Below are positions 35,452-46,551 of a DNA stretch of 64,000 nucleotides, piece after piece. Below the pieces are notes generated by a model. That model did not search any database and was not told the origin of the DNA. It saw only the letters and a list, made by a program, of their open reading frames with translations. Position numbers and translations under genes: made by a program. The stretch's first letter is position 1; each line of letters starts with the position of its first letter. Source of the DNA: Oxytricha trifallax (Eukaryota; Ciliophora; Spirotrichea; Sporadotrichida; Oxytrichidae); contig ARYC01001457.1 of NCBI GenBank assembly GCA_000711775.1, positions 1-64,000 on the forward strand, read 5' to 3'.

Positions 35452-38400
35452 CAATACAAATAATTAAATTAATTAAAAAGAGAAAACGCGGGGTCAAGAT
35501 GGAGGAGGGAAAATATAATGGGAACGAAAGGAGAAAACTACCTGTGTACATGCCAAAGGAAGAGACAAAAGAGACCATCCAAGTCAAATAGCCAAAGCAC
35601 GTTGAAAGACTATTTTGAATATTTTTTAAAAAATGTCAGAAGTTTAGCAAGAAGACAACCTATAGAATTTGGTCAAACATTAAAACATTAAAACTTTGAA
35701 CAAATTCAGCATCTGATAGGACAATGGCCGACAGTTTCATTTTTACCAACCTCAAAGAGAAGCTGAAGGATGGGTTAGAAGAACAGAAAGATTCGCGGAA
35801 AGTCAAAGAACAAAGAGAAGAGAAGAAACTATAAATAACAAGAGACAATTGACAGCAAAATCTTTTGAGCTAAACATTTGCCTATAAAATGTCAGAGGAC
35901 TGAATTCAAAATTAAAATAAGATAAACTCCTGAGGGAAATAGAAGGAAAACGCCCAGACTTTATCGGGCTTGTGCAAACGAGATTACAGAGAATTATAGG
36001 ATTAAACAGTAAAAACATAGCACAGACTCAACTAGCTAGAAATGGAGGAGTTCTGGTGCTTAACAATGGTATCTTCCGAATGTAGACAATTAAAACACTG
36101 AGGTAGTACATAGCATGGACAATATTTAATGTAGGAGGGTTCCCGCTTCACATATTTACTGTGTACATTCCACCATATAGGAACGAAGAGGTGAAAGAAA
36201 CTTAAAACAGACTCATATACATGATTAAATCATTAAAGTAGAAATGCAATAAGTAGAGAATAATAGTAATGGGCGACTTCAACTTCCACCTAAAAGATTT
36301 AAGTAAGAGACTCAACAAAGAAGGGTTAAAGGAATCTATACCACAAGGAGTAGAAACTCATACAAGGGGAAACCAATTAGATTAAATATTTTCAAACGTT
36401 GAGACGAGCAGTTGGGAAACAAGCCAACTAAGACTAACAGACCACAAACTATTGCAGGTGAGACTAAAAATAAAATTTCAAGAAAATGATTTGAAATTAT
36501 CAGATAGGGAAAACAACCTGGGGATAGCCGATATAAGCAAATAATGTTGGAAGTCTTTCATAGAGGAAGGGAGAGAATTAACACTAAAGGAGCTTGACTA
36601 ACCAATTCAAAATTGTTTCGAAGAAAAATTAGAAAGACACTTCAAAAGTAAAACTGGTACCAGTAGCCACCATAATGGGCTATCAAAGATAAATCAAACA
36701 GCATTCAAAATTCATTTTGAGACACAAAGCTACAATGGAAAGAAGCGATTAGGGACCTGGAACATTGCCTTGATAGAAATGACCTGAAAGGCTTCTTTTA
36801 TCAAGTAAAAAGATTGACTAAGAGTAAAAAATAATACTAACCAATAAGGGGAATCACGATAAATGAGGAGAGTATAGAAATGGGAGAATCCTCAAAAAGA
36901 CACATTTTAGAATTTTACAACATTCTATTCAAAGATAACAGGAATGGAAACTCATAATTAGGGCAAAAAGCTGATATAACTATGACTAATGAACAAGAGT
37001 AGGAGAAGTTTGGCAACGAGCATGACGTTGAAAAAAGTATTAAAAAATGCAACTTTAACAAAGCTATAGGTCCAGATGGTGTTGATGGGAAAATCCTACT
37101 AAAATCAGAAAAGATTTTACAAACAGTTTGCTAGAAAATTGCAGAATAATTAAACGCAGCAACTATTCCACAATACATCAAAGAAGGCAGATTGACCTTA
37201 CTGAGTAAAAGCTAAGGTGATTTGTACCCGGAGGTACCGAATACTAGACCAATAGTAATTAACTCGCACTTGAGTAAAATCGTTGAAAAAGTCATCATAA
37301 ACAAGATCTAGGATAACAAGAGCGAGTTACTGAAAACAGGAAATTATCAAAATGGCTTTAAAGAAAACAAAAGCACCCACATTAACTTAATGAGACTTCT
37401 GGAGCACATAAAGACTTCAAGAAGGAAGAGTAACAAAAGAGAAGCAATACTTACTAGTAGACTTTCAAAAAGCATATGACTCAGTCTGGAAAGACAAGAT
37501 GATAGAAATCCTGAGGAGAAGAGCAGTTAACGAGGGTGACGCGATGCCGGTAAAGTTAATAGAAGCTCTATATCAGAACAACAAAATAAAATTTGAGGGT
37601 GCGGAGATTTAAACACAATAAGGAGTAGCTTAAGGTAGTAGACTGTCACCTATGTTATTTAATATCTACCTATAGGACGCTCTCTATTATCAACCAGAAC
37701 TAATGTCATTGATTAAATAAGGCAAATTAATTGCTTTTGCTGATGATATTCTAATTAATATCAATGATCCTGAACAATTCAAGAGAGTGCTAGAATGTTT
37801 TAGGGGATTGAAAATATCCCACAATTTAAAACTAAACAGGAAGAAGACAGTATTTCTAAGTGATGCGAAGAAGTTTGCAAAAAATCATACAAATTGAAGG
37901 AATTTGCAAAGTCCAGGAAGCGAAATACCTAGGAATGAACATCTGTCTAAACACTCAATAATTATTGAAAAACACTTGGAACGAGATAAAACAAAAAACT
38001 GAGTTCTATCAAAAGCTGACAAAATCAAGCAATCCAACTGTAGGAGATACTATAATGGTAGCACAAATAAGATCTTTACTAATCTATAAATATACTCCAC
38101 TAGTGGCAGCTCAATAAGTGAAGATCAGCGAAATTGAAAAAATGGAACTCCAACTCAAAAGGATTGCATTTAAGACATCCAGGGATATTCCAAACAAAAT
38201 ATTAAGGAATGTTACCCAAAAGACACAAACATGAATGAAATAATCCGAGCTAGTTCAGAAGAACATGAAAAAGATAAAAGCGGACCTCACAGAATTCGCA
38301 AAAATAAAAAAATCCCCAGAGATACTCAAATAAAAAGGGGAAGTCATGAAAGGGAGAAAAAAACTAATTTTGACTAAGAATGTAATGGACACGATGATGG

Positions 38401-38800
38401 CCATCAGTTAGGGCAGAACAATCGCAGCTTACGGCATGTGCCACTACTGTAATGTACACAAAGTATTAGTATAAAATAATCACTTAATAAGCTGCAACCT
38501 GATAATGCAGCTGGTGATCCTACAAGGTTTTCAAAACAGATTAGGGAAAACAGAATTATTGACATGTAGAGCAGCACCTAAATAGAAATTATCATGAACA
38601 TGGTCTGGTTAGACAATAGAATAAGATAATTAGAAGCGCACGAATATTACTAACCAATAAAAAAACATTTTAGGGTGATTTATGTCAAGAAAAAAGATGT
38701 AGAATTTGATGAGAATAAAATGAAATGATTTCATGGAAATGAATATCCAAAATATAATAGAACCTTGAGTAATTGAGAAAGTAAAATCTGAGAATTATAA
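35452..38800 (+). mobile_element. non-LTR (LINE) retrotransposon
   Basis: A GC-richer unit of about 3.35 kb with an endonuclease/reverse transcriptase ORF. It begins with AATTAAATTAATTAAAAAGAG, followed by AAGATGGAGGA, and the same start recurs at 38801, so a second element abuts its 3' end head to tail. No long terminal repeats. Two or three frame shifts show this copy is not intact. Confidence 0.85.
35640..38728 (+). CDS. LINE ORF2: endonuclease + reverse transcriptase
   Basis: The APE-type endonuclease starts near 35860: NICLQNVRGLNS (N), PDFIGLVQTRL, where the catalytic Glu is replaced by Gln, YIPPYRNEE, MGDFNFH (D, N) and LTDHKLL (D, H). After a shift near 36715, RT motifs follow: KAIGPDGVDGKIL, YIKEGRLTLLSKS with NTRPIVI, NGFKENKSTH, LLVDFQKAYDSVWKDKM (RT motif A, from 37450 after a one-base shift), GVAQGSRLSPMLFNIYL (motif B) and LIAFADDILI (the FADD box). 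The C-terminus near 38430 has MCHYCNVHK with later His and Cys, the knuckle common in LINE ORF2 ends. A shift near 37900 and several TGAs mark decay. Confidence 0.9.
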
Positions 38801-39335
38801 TACAAATAATTAAATTAATTAAAAAGAGAGAACTAAAATAACAAGAACAAGATGGAGGAATCAAAATTCAGTTGAAGAGACTGGAATGGTAATTCACACA
38901 AGAGAGAAAGCACAAGCCATTGGACCAAGAGAGAGGAGAAGAAACAATTCTGGAAGAAGGTTCAGGAGGTGAGACATAGCCACAGAGATAGAAGCAAAGA
39001 CCAAGAGGCTTGGGCATCAGGAACGAAGATCATTTCAAAGTTCCGCTAAACAAACAAATGGGCTTTAAAAGACTAGACCTTAAGCGGAATTCGAATGGGA
39101 CAGGAACGACTTCGATGTAAAAGTGTAGTAAAAAAAGAACATTGAAGATGAGGGGAGAAGAGAGACCAAGCAACAGACCGAGAAAGCGGAGGCTAAAGAT
39201 CAGGACTGAAAAGCGGAGAACCGCGAGGAGAGACATCTCTCATCAGGACATTATAATTCAGGAACTGCTATCTAAATTACTCAATGCGTTTTATTAGTAT
39301 TTGTTTTTAATTTACCTACAGTTATTTACTACTAC
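38801..39335 (+). mobile_element. second LINE 5' end, truncated
   Basis: Starts with the same AT-rich 5' leader and AAGATGGAGGA as 35452, then a basic frame (RDWNGNSHKRESTSHWTKRE, then WKKVQEVRHSHRDRSKDQ) with an early TGA. The sequence ends with ACTACTACTAC near 39330, a possible simple-repeat tail. It carries no RT. Retention of the 5' end with loss of the 3' part is unusual for a LINE. Confidence 0.6.
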
Positions 39336-39389
39336 TACTAAATTTCAACATCTTTGATGAGTGTAGAGAACAATCCATTAAGCAATATC

Positions 39390-40147
39390 ATGAAAAATTA
39401 TCAAGATTAGTGATGCAGACTTTCTAAAAAACAACTCAGTTTAAACACCAGGAAGAGAAAAAAGCTCAGAGCAGATATACTTTAACAAATTGAAAGGTAA
39501 ATACACAAAAGTTAAAAGTAAGTTGGATTGCTGGCACCCCAATAGCACCCCTTTAAAGTCGCAACCAAGATCCTCGATTCAACTGTAATAAGATTTTAAC
39601 AGTCCAGCTGCTTAAATTAAATTTTAATCTCCTCCCTCATCATCGATGGGCTTAACTAAGAAATCTTACTTGAAAACAGTACAAGTGAAGGAATGAATAT
39701 TAATATCTCCTACCACTCAAGCTTCCTATTCTCAAAGTGGATCTAACTCTAAAATCTTAAAATCACCTAAAATCAACAGTTGTGACAACTCTCTGACTTT
39801 GAATTTCAGCCAATATTCTCAGTAAAAATAATAGAAGCTTGCCAATAATCATTAAATTCTTGCTAAAATGAGCAGATAATAGAGCAATCTACATAAACTT
39901 AAGTCATCCAAATCTTAAGATAACTTTTTTGAGACTTCTTAATTAAGTATTAATCATATTGATAATATAAAGAGTAACAAAAATAAGGACTCAAATTATT
40001 CTAATTATTACGATTAATTAAATTAGATTTTATTGTTAATTAATATTTTCAAAGTTTGCAGATTATAAACCCCAAATAAATATAATAATTTGCTTATACT
40101 AAACAACAGCACTAAGAATAATGGTATTAACAAAAATATAAAGTAAG
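39390..40147 (+). CDS. Ser/Gln/Asn-rich gene, part downstream of the retrotransposon
   Basis: Plus frame with strong Ser/Gln/Lys character: DADFLKNNSVQTPGREKSSE, HPNSTPLKSQPRSSIQLQQD, PPSSSMGLTKKSYLKTVQVK. A TGA at 39693 then interrupts, and the same frame continues ISPTTQASYSQSGSNSKILK and LHKLKSSKSQDNFFETSQL to TGA near 40150. Possibly the same gene as 34860-35451. No domain recognised; likely disordered. Confidence 0.5.
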
Positions 40148-40272
40148 AATAATGAAAAGTGATAAGTATATTTTCAATTTTTTAACAAACTTATGAATTT
40201 TTTTCAAACCTATCAATCATAAGTAATTGAGAAAATATATCGTATAAATTTTAATTATATTTGATATAAAAC

Positions 40273-41050
40273 ATGAATACTAATAGATTCACAAATAACA
40301 TGTAACAAACTCCTTCCGCTTAAGCTAAACAGCAGCCTCAAGTCTCCTCCAAGATCATGAAAATAAAGGTAAGTAAATTCCAATTAACTTAAAAATTATT
40401 AATATTTAGTATATGCAAAAAGACTTGCAAGTTCCAACAAACAAGCCAACAAATTCATCTTCATCCCCAAACAATAGAGGATTTTAAGCATAGAATTATG
40501 ACAGATAATTAGCTAAATCATCTAACACATTATCAAACGAATATGGTAGTGAAGTTAGCACTGATGATAAAACTAGAAAAGGCTCTAATGACAATATTTT
40601 ATTGTAAAAAGGCATGATAAACAGCAATGGTAATGGTATTCTGAAAAATGGCAGCGAATTCTATACTTCCCTCAATCCACATCAGAGATTCTTCAATGTA
40701 AGACATCATTTATTTAGAGAAATGATTTTGTTTTAGATTAATGGCATCTAAAATGATAGCGATTCTTTTGAGGATGAAAACAACTATCAACTTTAGTTAA
40801 TTTCGTATGTTTTAAATGTCTTGAATTTTTTCATGATTAATCTATGAAAGTGATAAGAACAAACTTTATTTATGACTTAGATTTTAGAGTAAGATCTAAA
40901 ATACCAAGAGGTCATTTGGTGGTCCAAAGCCAGCAGTAGATGAGCAACCAAAGTAAAAGCCTGAAGAGAAATAATAAAGCAGTTAATAACAATTTGGAAG
41001 TAAAAATATATTCTTCAATTGCAAATGCCCCTATATCTTGTGTTCTGGTG
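40273..41050 (+). CDS. unknown Asn/Gln/Ser-rich gene in segments
   Basis: ATG 40273 gives MNTNRFTNNMQQTPSAQAKQ, then a GTAAGT junction near 40370. The next segment (40415-40700) reads MQKDLQVPTNKPTNSSSSPN, SKSSNTLSNEYGSEVS-type text and GILKNGSEFYTSLNPHQRFF before another GTAAGA site. Short pieces at 40738-40800 (INGIQNDSDSFEDENNYQL) and 40890-41050 follow. Two introns of the usual size are likely. No known domain. Confidence 0.5.
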
Positions 41051-41819
41051 TTACACTCTTGATCAGGAGCCAAAATTTAATGGATTTGCTTATTTCCAGG
41101 TCAACTCATAAATTTACGTGACCCTCAACCGATAAAAACCTTAAAATTAAATGATTAACATACATATACATCGAATCCCAAAATTAAACTTTGAACTGCT
41201 TTAACTTTGCGTATTTTTAATATCTTTCATTTCTGATTTTGTATTCGTGCTCAGCGAGGTCTTATTTACCAGATTCATTATTTTCGGGAGTTTACAAGAA
41301 ATGTAAATTGGGTAAATTAGCATCTCGTCACAGAGTTCGTTATCTCATCACTTCAATTTTACTTTAAAAAAATATGATAAATTTAAATTGATTAATTAAA
41401 TCACAATTTGACCCCTCCATAACTTTTAAAGCGAGAGAACTCAAGGGAATGACTATAATTAGAATTTCATGATCAGAAATAATTTACAGAAGAAAAATAG
41501 ATATGAATGAAATGAGAAAAAAATTTTATATATCTTTCATATCTTGTGTTTTTGTGTAAATAGACCACCTTAATTAAGTTAGATATGTGATATTTGAATT
41601 TTGGAATAAGAATTAAAATAGTTAACTTTTTATATTTATCATAGTTAGTTTCATTATATTTAATTGCACAACTTTAAATTCTTAATAATGATTATTTACA
41701 TTATTATAAGCCAGGATAATATGAAGTCAATTTATACTGCTGTTTAGTTAGACTAACTTCCCACTACTACCCTAACTTTAAGGCTTATATTTTTCATTCT
41801 TTAAAGTGCCTCTAAGCTT
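41051..41819. other. AT-rich intergenic stretch
   Basis: No supported gene or RNA. It separates the plus-strand unknown gene from the 3' end of the minus-strand channel gene. Confidence 0.5.
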
Positions 41820-44650
41820 CTCCTAATCTCTTAGACTATTGATTGATTGTATATTTAGGATACTGCCACTATTTCTCATCGATTTTCGGCTTCCTGCAAT
41901 CGATAATCTGCTATCAGAAAGCTTTTTCTCTAAAATAACAATCGATTGGAAAAATAAAAAGTATCTTACATTATTAGTTTCTAGTCTTTTCGAAGTAAGT
42001 TTTAATGTTGCCCTCGAAAGTGGACTTAAATTGAGGACAATCAACTGATATGTGGTCACTTGAATCACAAACATAGCAAGTAATTTTTAGATACTTGTAA
42101 TTACTTATATTTACTTAGTTCTTGATGATATTTAACATTTTCTAAAAGAAAAACATAAGCATTTTATAAGGAATTCGGAAATAGACAATTACCTAAGCAT
42201 CTGGATATTGTAAGGCTACTGTAAAGAAATTTTCATAAGTTAATTCCAAAACTTCAGTAAAATCTTTTGATTTTACAGTTGCTTATCTCTTCTTCTCTTA
42301 GAAAAAGCCAATCTTTCCGAAGTACTAATCTTGCTTTAAATCTCTTATATAAGTTTGAGTTTTTCTGTGAATAATTGTAACTAGTCCTGTTACTATAAAG
42401 TACATGGTTCCACCTGGCTCTTTCTCCTATAATAATAATTGAAAAATTAGGAAAAAAAATACCTGAACTATATTATCATCCATAGCGAAAGTCTACTTTC
42501 AAATTTCTTAGTAATGTCACTAAGGAAATCAATATCAAATTTTTAAACACTTTGATATTCTTTAGGAGTTTACCATTCAATTAAGCTCTCATTTTGATCT
42601 CTAAATTTTTAATGAGCACAGCCAGTACTTCTTCCTAATCAAATTTAACAGTTTTCTTCGAATTTAGGATGCACTCAAGATATCCACGAATCTTCAATCT
42701 GAACTCCTTTGGTATCTCTTTTCTAATGAGGAACTGATTGACATAAGTCATTTTCTCTTTGTACTGTTAAGCATACATATTATGCTTCGTCACTAAACTT
42801 CCGATTGAACCAATAGTGTAAGCATAGGCCACACAAGATATCATCATAGTAATAAGAGTTAGTGCACGTTCTTTAGGTGCATTGGGTTGTATATCTCAAT
42901 AAGTAACTGTGGTCACAGTAGTGAATGCCCAATACTAACTGAAAATATATTTCGTACTAATAGGTGCATACTAGAATTCCAGATGTCACTAACCAACAGT
43001 CTTGATAATCAGGTAGTTCCCTCTCGCCTACAACATAAAAGAAGCAAGCTATCCAATGTGCAATGAAAGTAATTACTATAATTAGCTTAATGAATTTTAT
43101 AACAATATAATGGGAAAATGATCCTTGAAAAAATATTGATTTTAAACTAGTATTGCTCTTTTTACTTCTCACTAGATACTTTCTTACCATTTTTATCTTA
43201 TTAAAAAAATATGGGTTTCTAGTACCATTTTTAAAAATTTATCATTAATACTTAATAGAGATTAAAACGAAAACATTTTGAAAATTTATTATAATTGTGC
43301 TTTAAAAATCAATAAATTGATTAAGTAATTATGAGGCTTAATTATTAATTTTTATAAAGAATTCATTTTGTAGACTATGCTTTTTTTGAGTAAAAAAATG
43401 ATGTTTATAAAGATATTAAAACATATATGATTAACAACTTTTTATCTCATAAAATTGCTATAAAATAAATAATCAAAGAAAAAAATTGAAAATTTTATTA
43501 AATTTTAATTAATATGTCTTCCCTTAATGTTCATAGTTTCACTTGCTACATTTTCCTCTAATCTATTAAATATTCTCTATAATCTAAGCACTCTTAGTTA
43601 TCTGAGAATTCTAATGAATCTCATAAACTTAAGCAATCTAAAAAGCTGAGGTGTCTAGGAGCTCGAGCCCGAATTTTCAATGTATAAATCGAAATTAACG
43701 AACCATGAATAGGGAAAACTAGCTAAAAGATCAAGTAGGAACCAGGTCTTTAAATAGTTTATGATGATTTCTATTCTTCTCATCACAAGTACGCCTTTCT
43801 TATAAAAAACAGAGTTAAAAAGAACACATCTATTATTGTGTCAAAGATAAGTAAAGATCCAACAGCTTTTATTCCAAAAGATATTTTGAAGGGAATCATA
43901 ATTGACTAGATTACTATGAAAATTAAGCCAATTCAATGCCAACCAGTTTTCTTGCTAGTTTCTGGGAATATGGTATACTTAGATCTAACCATATACTTTC
44001 TCTCATTATTTTAAGACAAAAGTTTAATAATTACTATTAAATATACTTTCAAATTCATCATCTGTGCTGTCATCATATTCGCTGGGCTCTGCTTAAGTTT
44101 TCCCCTTATCAGAATTCTTGATCCCAGTGCCATCACTTCTTTTCGATATATCTCCACTTTTCTGTTTTGCTTTTCACTAAACTTATAACCGAATGATGAG
44201 CTAGATTTCTTATGCGCCAAGCTGTCTTTGCCACTCTGTCCATTTTTAACTGTATTCCCATCGACATCACTCTCGAATTCATCACTGCTCATTGATAAAT
44301 TTTGTTATTTTAGAACCTTTCTATAGGCTCTAATCTCTCTCTTTTTACTTTCTACGTCTACTACATTGGGAGTAGGGGCTGCTTACTACTGCATTGTGTT
44401 TACCAAAGTGTTTTGCTATTGTAACAAACCTTCCATTGGCATTATATTCACACCCAAAACCTTAGGCTTAATTGGCTCCAGTGTTCATTGTCATTTACTG
44501 TTAAAACTATTGCTATTGCTGCTACTAGTATTATTGAAATAAGATAGGATCATTCATATAGTTTTGATTTAGTTTAGTCATGTACTATTGGGGTTATTAG
44601 CTATTAATGTTTAAAGCCAATTAATCGATTGCCGACTGTTATTACTATAA
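41820..44650 (-). CDS. cyclic-nucleotide-type voltage-gated K+ channel (EAG/HCN/CNG superfamily)
   Basis: N-terminus near 44650-44290: Gln-rich (MTKLNQNYMNDPILFQQYQQ), then MSSDEFESDVDGNTVKNG. S1-S3 lie near 43990-43740 (KYMVRSKYTIFPETS, IQSIMIPFKISF, FDTIIDVFFLTLFF) and S4-S5 near 43670-43050 (LRFMRFIRILR-like pattern, then FIKLIIVITFIAHWIACFFY). The pore is near 42910-42940: YWAFTTVTTVTY-stop-D, where the family has TVGYGD. S6 and C-linker follow: LTLITMMISCVAYAYTIGS, FLIRKEIPKEFRLKIRGYLE. A CNBD-like end reads GTMYFIVTGLVT and VLELTYENFFTVALQYPDA near 42200. Several IESs or introns and shifts. Two filter Gly are lost (Thr and TGA), so this copy as read cannot make a normal pore. Confidence 0.85.
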
Positions 44651-45122
44651 CATTAAAAGAATATGAAAAATTGAATGAATTACAATTATTAATCTAATTA
44701 CTCGTATTATAAATCAGGAATATATAACTTGCTAATTTAGTAATTACTAATAAAAATAATTTTCGCATTTTCAACATTAACTCATGAAAGGGATTAAGGA
44801 GAAGTGAGTAAAACCTTGACTCACTAAAAATTAATATATTTTAAGGTTAGATCTCTATATTTATCTGAGTCTCTGATTCTCCAATAGGGTGAGGCACTAT
44901 TAACTTTCATCTCGATTTAATGAAAACATATTTGGACAGTTAGTGAAATGTAAACTGTACTTGTGTTATTCTATTTATGAACTTTTCGAAACTGGCTTTT
45001 CTTCTTTATTTTTGAAGAATTATGAACCTGAATACTTTAGCATGGAATAATAGATTAGGATTTTATTCTTTAGGGATATATAGTAAAAAACAGATATTAA
45101 AAATCAAAAATTATAACTATGT
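44651..45122. other. intergenic stretch
   Basis: No clear gene. Short minus-strand frames near 44820-45060 (for example SLNRDES) follow the 45.1-kb gene and might be its last segments, but nothing firm supports this. Confidence 0.4.
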
Positions 45123-45627
45123 TCATATGGGACACGCGTAGGGCTTTAATTCATTTGAATAGAGTTCGAAACCTAAGAAAACTACTTTTTTAATTATTTG
45201 ATGAACTAACATATTTGAAGACAAATTAAATTCATGATTAAGATTAATATTATATTTACTATCACCTTATTGCAGAAAAAATTACTCTTTTATTAAATTT
45301 AACTCTGTTTGAGACTCAGGTTTGGAAGTGGGATAGTTTTATTAAACATGATTTTATTGGTGCTAATAGTTTACTTGTGGGACATAAGCTTAATTCGATG
45401 GATTGCTTAGAATTGATATGACCTGCTAGTTATTATTTTGAGGATACAAATCATTTTCCAAGTTATCAAAGTCATCCCCTCCTAGTTTATCTTAATTTAT
45501 GTCTATTTCATCAAATTCCTCTATAAACAATTATGAAATTTGTTTATGTTAATATATCATGCTAACCCTGAAATAATTGTGAATTTTTCTTCTTTGCTTT
45601 TGAGCTTTCACTTCCTTACGAATTCAT
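45123..45627 (-). CDS. unknown Asn/Gln-rich protein, two segments
   Basis: ATG 45627 gives MNSQGSESSKAKKKNSQLFQ, followed by an insert of about 50 bp (45530-45570). The second segment reads EEFDEIDINQDKLGGDDFDN, NNNQQVISILSNPSNQAYVP, then NLNHEFNLSSNMLVHQIIKK and LGFELYSNELKPYACPI before TGA 45123. Eleven or more TAA/TAG Gln codons and no TGA over about 140 codons make it a real frame. The closing ELKPYACPI recalls zinc-ribbon proteins of coat complexes, but this is not enough to name it. Confidence 0.5.
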
Positions 45628-45885
45628 TATTAAAAATTGCTTAAGTTAAGTTTCCTCCTAAGTTGCAACCCTTTTTTATTAATAATTTAAATTACAAAAT
45701 TTAAGTTATTATCATTCATAATATTATTAACTATTCTCATTCTACAAAATTGTATCAGCATTAGTTTTGAAAAATGTTTTAAGCATTTTTATGAAATCCT
45801 TTCGTATTGAGAAATTAGTGGGGTTTGAGTGCACCCATAATTTTTTGATTTGCAAAGCAGTATGTGCTGCGACCTGATTTTGTAC

Positions 45886-46502
45886 TCAGATGCTTCTGCC
45901 CTTCTCGAAATTCTTTCCATTTCCTCTGACGTATGGCTTGGCTTGGGAGCTTGGGACACCTGAAGCGGGACCTAAATGCTTCTTGAATTATTTGTCCTTG
46001 GGTCCTCTAAGGAGTAAAGTATTTGTGCCTATTATAATATTTAATTAGATTGGCAAAGAAAAGAGTGCAAAGACCCAGAAAATAGTCATAAAATAAGGAC
46101 ATATAGCCCTTATCAGTTGGAGCGATGAGAACGAGCTGGTCAAGAGTAAGCACCTTTCCACTTGCCTTGATGATTCTGGCTCTAGCGGTCTCGGTGACCT
46201 TGAGAGCGGCAACTGTCAACTTGGGAACTTCAAAAAGTCTCTGATCATCAATCACTGTGCAACAACTACGGCGATTCTTCCTCTTAAGATATATTGCCAA
46301 ATTTCTCTACATTAACTTCACTCGACTGTGCATAGACTTTAAACCAAAATTAAATTCATTACAAATCTAGCAATAGGTTAAGCGTATGTTGGTATAAGTC
46401 AGTTGTAACTTACTGGTTAGCGCCAAGGTGTCTGACGAGAAGACTGAGTGAAACAGGTAGTCTGTTGATTCTTGAGGCAATCAATTCTGATAAATTTTAA
46501 GA
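45886..46502 (-). CDS. ribosomal protein eL18, partial and damaged
   Basis: Large-subunit ribosomal protein. Segment 1 (46502-46425) reads [14 protein letters not shown] and [10 protein letters not shown], then a GTAAGT intron. Segment 2 (46295-46106) gives [40 protein letters not shown] and LIAPTDKG. A 79-bp IES with pointer GGC follows. Segment 3 gives [32 protein letters not shown] and a KNFEKGR end. The first ~50 residues of eL18 are missing upstream, a base is missing near 46258, and the C-terminus after KGR drifts before TGA 45886. Conserved Gly are changed (KAGGK to KASGK, PTGKG to PTDKG). It may be a decayed paralogue. Confidence 0.85.
46027..46108. other. IES in eL18 (pointer GGC)
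   Basis: On the minus strand GGC occurs at 46106-46108 and again at 46027-46029. Removing one copy and the AT-rich DNA between joins IAPTDKG to TNTLLLRG in frame. The segment has no GT-AG ends. Confidence 0.75.
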
Positions 46503-46551
46503 AAAATAGATGATAATAAGAATTTGATTAACAATATTAGATATAATAAAA

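Noticed and set aside
35396..36018. Several minus-strand hydrophobic frames over the LINE
   Set aside because: Antisense shadows of the Lys/Glu-rich ORF2 and leader.
41839..42048. 69-codon plus-strand frame
   Set aside because: Antisense to the end of the channel gene; no TAA/TAG-Gln signature of its own.
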